Below, one piece after another: positions 48,601 to 64,000 of a stretch of DNA of 64,000 nt. How positions within the stretch are numbered: position 1 is the first letter of the stretch; every line of letters starts with the position of its first letter. The notes under the pieces are model-generated. The model was given only the letters and a program-made list of their open reading frames with translations, was not told the origin of the DNA and did no database searches. Source of the stretch: Spirodela intermedia (Eukaryota > Streptophyta > Magnoliopsida > Alismatales > Araceae); the NCBI GenBank assembly GCA_902729315.2, contig LR746266.1, positions 5,090,259-5,154,258 of the forward strand. The letters are read 5' to 3'. The translations under genes were made by a program, and so were the position numbers.

Positions 48601-50343
48601 GCCCAGATGGAAATTCACCTCCAAAAACAGAAAGCCTCTGACCAGTGGTGATGTCCCACAAGACACAGGTTTGATCGCCGGACCCAGTAATCAGATGAGT
48701 TTCTTCATCGGGGACGTATTGGCATGAAGACACATAGCCCTTGTGGCCACTGAGGGTTCGCGCTACTGGGAGGTTTCCATCTTTGTCAACCTGGGCATTA
48801 AGATCGAATATAGAGCACGCACTGTCCAACCCACCGGATGCAATATATTGACCACTGGGCCCAGAGGCGCATGTCATAACCCATGCACAGGGTAGCTTTA
48901 TAGCATGGGTTTTCTGGCTTGTTAAAGCATTCCAGACAATCAACCTCCCATCCTGAGAGGCACTGACTATCCGGTTCTTCTCAGGGGTCCAGTCCACAGA
49001 ATATACCTGATACAACGCAGCTTCAATCAGCTTTCCATATATGAGCATTCTATTCATGCTAATTTCTAGTTTACAGCAGAGGAAATGATACAAGAATGGT
49101 AATGTAACTCGATAAATGAGACTAAGACAGTCATATGAAAATTCTGATGATCAGATATCATGAAACGCATGACCAAATGAACAGAGGTAGCAGAGACACA
49201 GATTATCCATTTGTGTTTGCATAAGAAAGTAAATTAGAGTTAAATAAGTTAGATCGTGCCTGAGTAATTGTAATGGAACAACGCCAAAAGCATGCATGAG
49301 TGCTACCTTATGAATATTTCTCCAAAACATCTGTCTATGGAGGCAATAAAGTGAAAAATTGGTCATAAATAATAAGGTAATGAGAAATATACGGCTAGAT
49401 ATAGATGCAACAAAAATATCAATGTATAGATAAATAGTAATGGTTGTATGACATCGTATGACTTCCAGAGGAAGAGAAAGGAAAGAAAAAGAATCTCACG
49501 TTTTCTTCTACTACTTCCTCCAAATCATATACGTGATTTATGAGTTTATTTCACTGTGTTGATGATGATTGTCAATACCCAAATGACAACTCCATCATTT
49601 GGCATGATGGCGTCAAAAAAATAATCTCAAGAACCAGATAAAGTAACTCAAATTACTGTTTATTTCCAGTGCATTCTCATCTATGATTTGTCAGGTTTTG
49701 ACCCAAAAAAAAAAAAACCTAGATTCCTATATTATCTCTGAAATTCAGCCACTCTCTACAAACCAATCTGAAAGTAATCAAGGATAGAAGCTTTTCCTTG
49801 CAGAAACCATCTATAATGCCTCCTGAACAAACTCGCTTTGACTAGAAATGGTATCACCAGCAATACAGAGACTGAACAGGTCTGCGGAATCCTTTCATGT
49901 GATTCCAACTCTGGTATCTTCTCCTCACAGGGAAGACATTAATTGAAGGATAGAACGGAATCTTTCATAGTTGCCTTGCAGAAACGACTTGGTTATGCAG
50001 GGAATGGCCGAGCAACAGGAGATGGAGGGGCTGACCTTCCCTGTATGACCCTGGAGAGTCCTACAGCAGACAAGATCCGTGGAGCTGAAGCTGACGGCGG
50101 CTCTCCCCTGTGCTCTCGAGTAACCTGCCACTGCAAAAAAGAGAGGACACGCTTCGGATCGACTGCTTCCTCCGAAAAGTGAGCGACGGAATCGAAATCG
50201 GAAGATAGAGAAGAACAGCAATGGAAGAGAATTGTACTGTCAGTGTCGAGAAGCAGTTGCCGTTTGTGCCTCAACCTCTCCTTCAGAGCATTCACGGCCG
50301 CCTCCGCAGCCCCATGGCGCTCCTTCAACTCCTTGATAGACAT
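45632..50343 (-). CDS. AGB1: Heterotrimeric G protein beta subunit
   Basis: A 378-residue seven-bladed WD40 protein, the usual length of plant G beta. Exons: 50238-50343, 50036-50130, 48582-49006, 46493-46853, 45781-45894 and 45632-45667; all GT-AG and in frame. The first 45 or so residues (MSIKELKERHGAAEAAVNAL onward) form the coiled coil that pairs with G gamma. Blades follow with LVCCRTLQGHTGKVYSVDW, RLIVWNALTSQKTHAIKLPC, CVLWDITTGQ, ARLWDMR, DDGTCRLFDLRTGHQL, CYVWDTLV and a final KIWAFGGHRRVI. AGB1 works at the plasma membrane in hormone, stomatal and immune signalling. The only mild oddity is Met where the family has Val after LLDTD, created at the exon 1/2 junction; this is unlikely to matter. 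Confidence 0.96.
46854..48581 (-). other. AGB1 intron 3 (1.7 kb)
   Basis: AT-rich intron between the blades ending SGHTADVLS and starting ISINSSDPK. A near-tandem AAATGTATG repeat (ACGCCAAATGTATG / GCACCAAATGTATG) lies near 47569-47598. No gene is seen. Confidence 0.7.
49007..50035 (-). other. AGB1 intron 2 (1.0 kb)
   Basis: Separates LQGHTGK from VYSVDWTPEK. AT-rich; no gene or element is recognised. Confidence 0.7.
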
Positions 50344-51188
50344 CTAAAACTCCTACTTCCCGCACCGGGCTGGGCCTGTAGGATCAACTTTCTCCGACCA
50401 TGAATCAACCCCGAGCTCGCAACCAACCCCTTGTCGTCCAACCCCGCCCCGCAGATCCGGCGACGGTGATCAGAAGGAGCCGGAATCAGGAAACAGTCAA
50501 CCTACAATTCTATTTAAATAAACTAGAAGGCGGAGTTGCAAGAGGGTTCGATAGGAAATGAGGCAGCAGGCTGAAAGTGGTCGTCAAGAACGCGGTGACC
50601 GAACTGAGAGGAATGGGAGGGGGGCAAGGAGGGGCGAGAGACCTCTCTCTATCACTGTGAATAATGGCAACTCCCGAGGCAGGAGGCGGATCCACAACAG
50701 GAGGTTACCGGAGGGTGATGGTTAGTTAAAACGGCAACTCGCACAGGCACGAGGTCCACAGGACGACGCCGTAACGGTAAACTTTGGAGCTTTCTTGACG
50801 GCCATCTACGGAGCCGACCCAGTCAACGCGGTCCGTAGCTTACACCCGCCAACTCCAACTCGGGCTGGACTTCCATGGGCTCTCTCTCTCTATCTCTCTC
50901 TCTCTACATCTCTTTGACAGACGCAGTGGGTAGTTACCAAACGACTGCCAAGCTTCAAACTCCAAAAGGAGTTAAGACGTCAGCTCAGCTGAATAGTTGA
51001 CCAACACGCCGACATCATCCACAAATAGTGTCCGAAAATAGATAGAAAGGGCCGGATGAGATTACAGAGTTCGGGGTTTCTCCTGCCCCTCCAGTACACG
51101 GTTACATATTGGTGATTGATTACGGTTCAGACATAGATCGGGCTTATGCAACCCCAGACATCTCTTCTATGTGGAAAATGCCGATGAG
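50344..51188 (-). promoter_or_regulatory. AGB1 promoter and PGI 3' flank
   Basis: AGB1 and PGI are in tandem on the minus strand, so this stretch carries the AGB1 5' leader and promoter next to 50344 and the PGI 3' UTR next to 51188. A CT run lies at about 50879-50913. I see no other gene, and motif-level assignment is not secure. Confidence 0.5.
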
Positions 51189-63940
<12,752 letters not shown>

Positions 63941-64000
63941 CAGTGGCTGCAATCACACCAAAAAGAAACACGACTGTCAACTCGTGAGCCCAAAAGAAAA
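63941..64000 (-). promoter_or_regulatory. Start of the PGI 5' leader, cut by the window edge
   Basis: The 60 bases before the PGI start codon; the promoter lies to the right of the window. No motif can be judged. Confidence 0.5.

Overview
This window is nuclear DNA of a flowering plant. The genes are split by many GT-AG introns, and the recognisable products are plant nuclear families: the GYF-domain protein EXA1/PSIG1/MUSE11, the SWI/SNF subunit SWI3D, a dUTPase, a TauE/SafE-type membrane anion transporter, the heterotrimeric G protein beta subunit AGB1, and cytosolic phosphoglucose isomerase. Ty1/copia remains, long CT/GA microsatellites and AT-rich intergenic DNA fill the space between them. 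The sequence does not fix the species. First exons are GC-rich and introns AT-rich.

Layout. 1-565 is the duplicated upstream flank of a DUF7086 gene whose coding part lies left of the window. 566-9893 is AT-rich and gene-poor; it holds an old, heavily mutated copia element on the minus strand (about 3815-7861) and an 0.8 kb CT/CTAT microsatellite with minisatellite blocks. 9894-10802 is an intact DUF7086 gene and 12011-12861 a broken third copy. 13631-24086 is EXA1 (minus, 10 exons, 1828 aa by my splicing). It stands head to head with SWI3D (24829-33079, plus, 7 exons, 946 aa) across a shared 742 bp promoter. 34464-37858 is a Rab7 (RABG3-type) pseudogene that kept its introns. 38968-39658 is dUTPase (minus, 3 exons, 175 aa), with E2F, telo-box and site II motifs upstream. 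41547-44484 is the TauE/SafE transporter (plus, 12 exons, 468 aa, one probable GC-AG intron). 45632-50343 is AGB1 (minus, 6 exons, 378 aa). 51189-63940 is PGI (minus, 23 exons, 567 aa), with a 3'-truncated copia element lying antisense in its 16th intron.

The genes do not form one pathway. They are housekeeping and regulatory loci: translation and mRNA control (EXA1), chromatin remodelling (SWI3D), nucleotide pool hygiene (dUTPase), transport, G-protein signalling and glycolysis. Exon joins were checked by keeping the reading frame across every junction and matching conserved family sequence; transcripts would confirm them. I found no CRISPR array, tRNA or rRNA gene, and no convincing new multi-gene system. 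The most interesting items are the decaying tandem DUF7086 family with a shared LxLxL motif, the E2F palindrome at dUTPase, the Rab7 pseudogene, the GC-AG intron, the repeat-built last intron of PGI, and two perfect inverted repeats in SWI3D introns.
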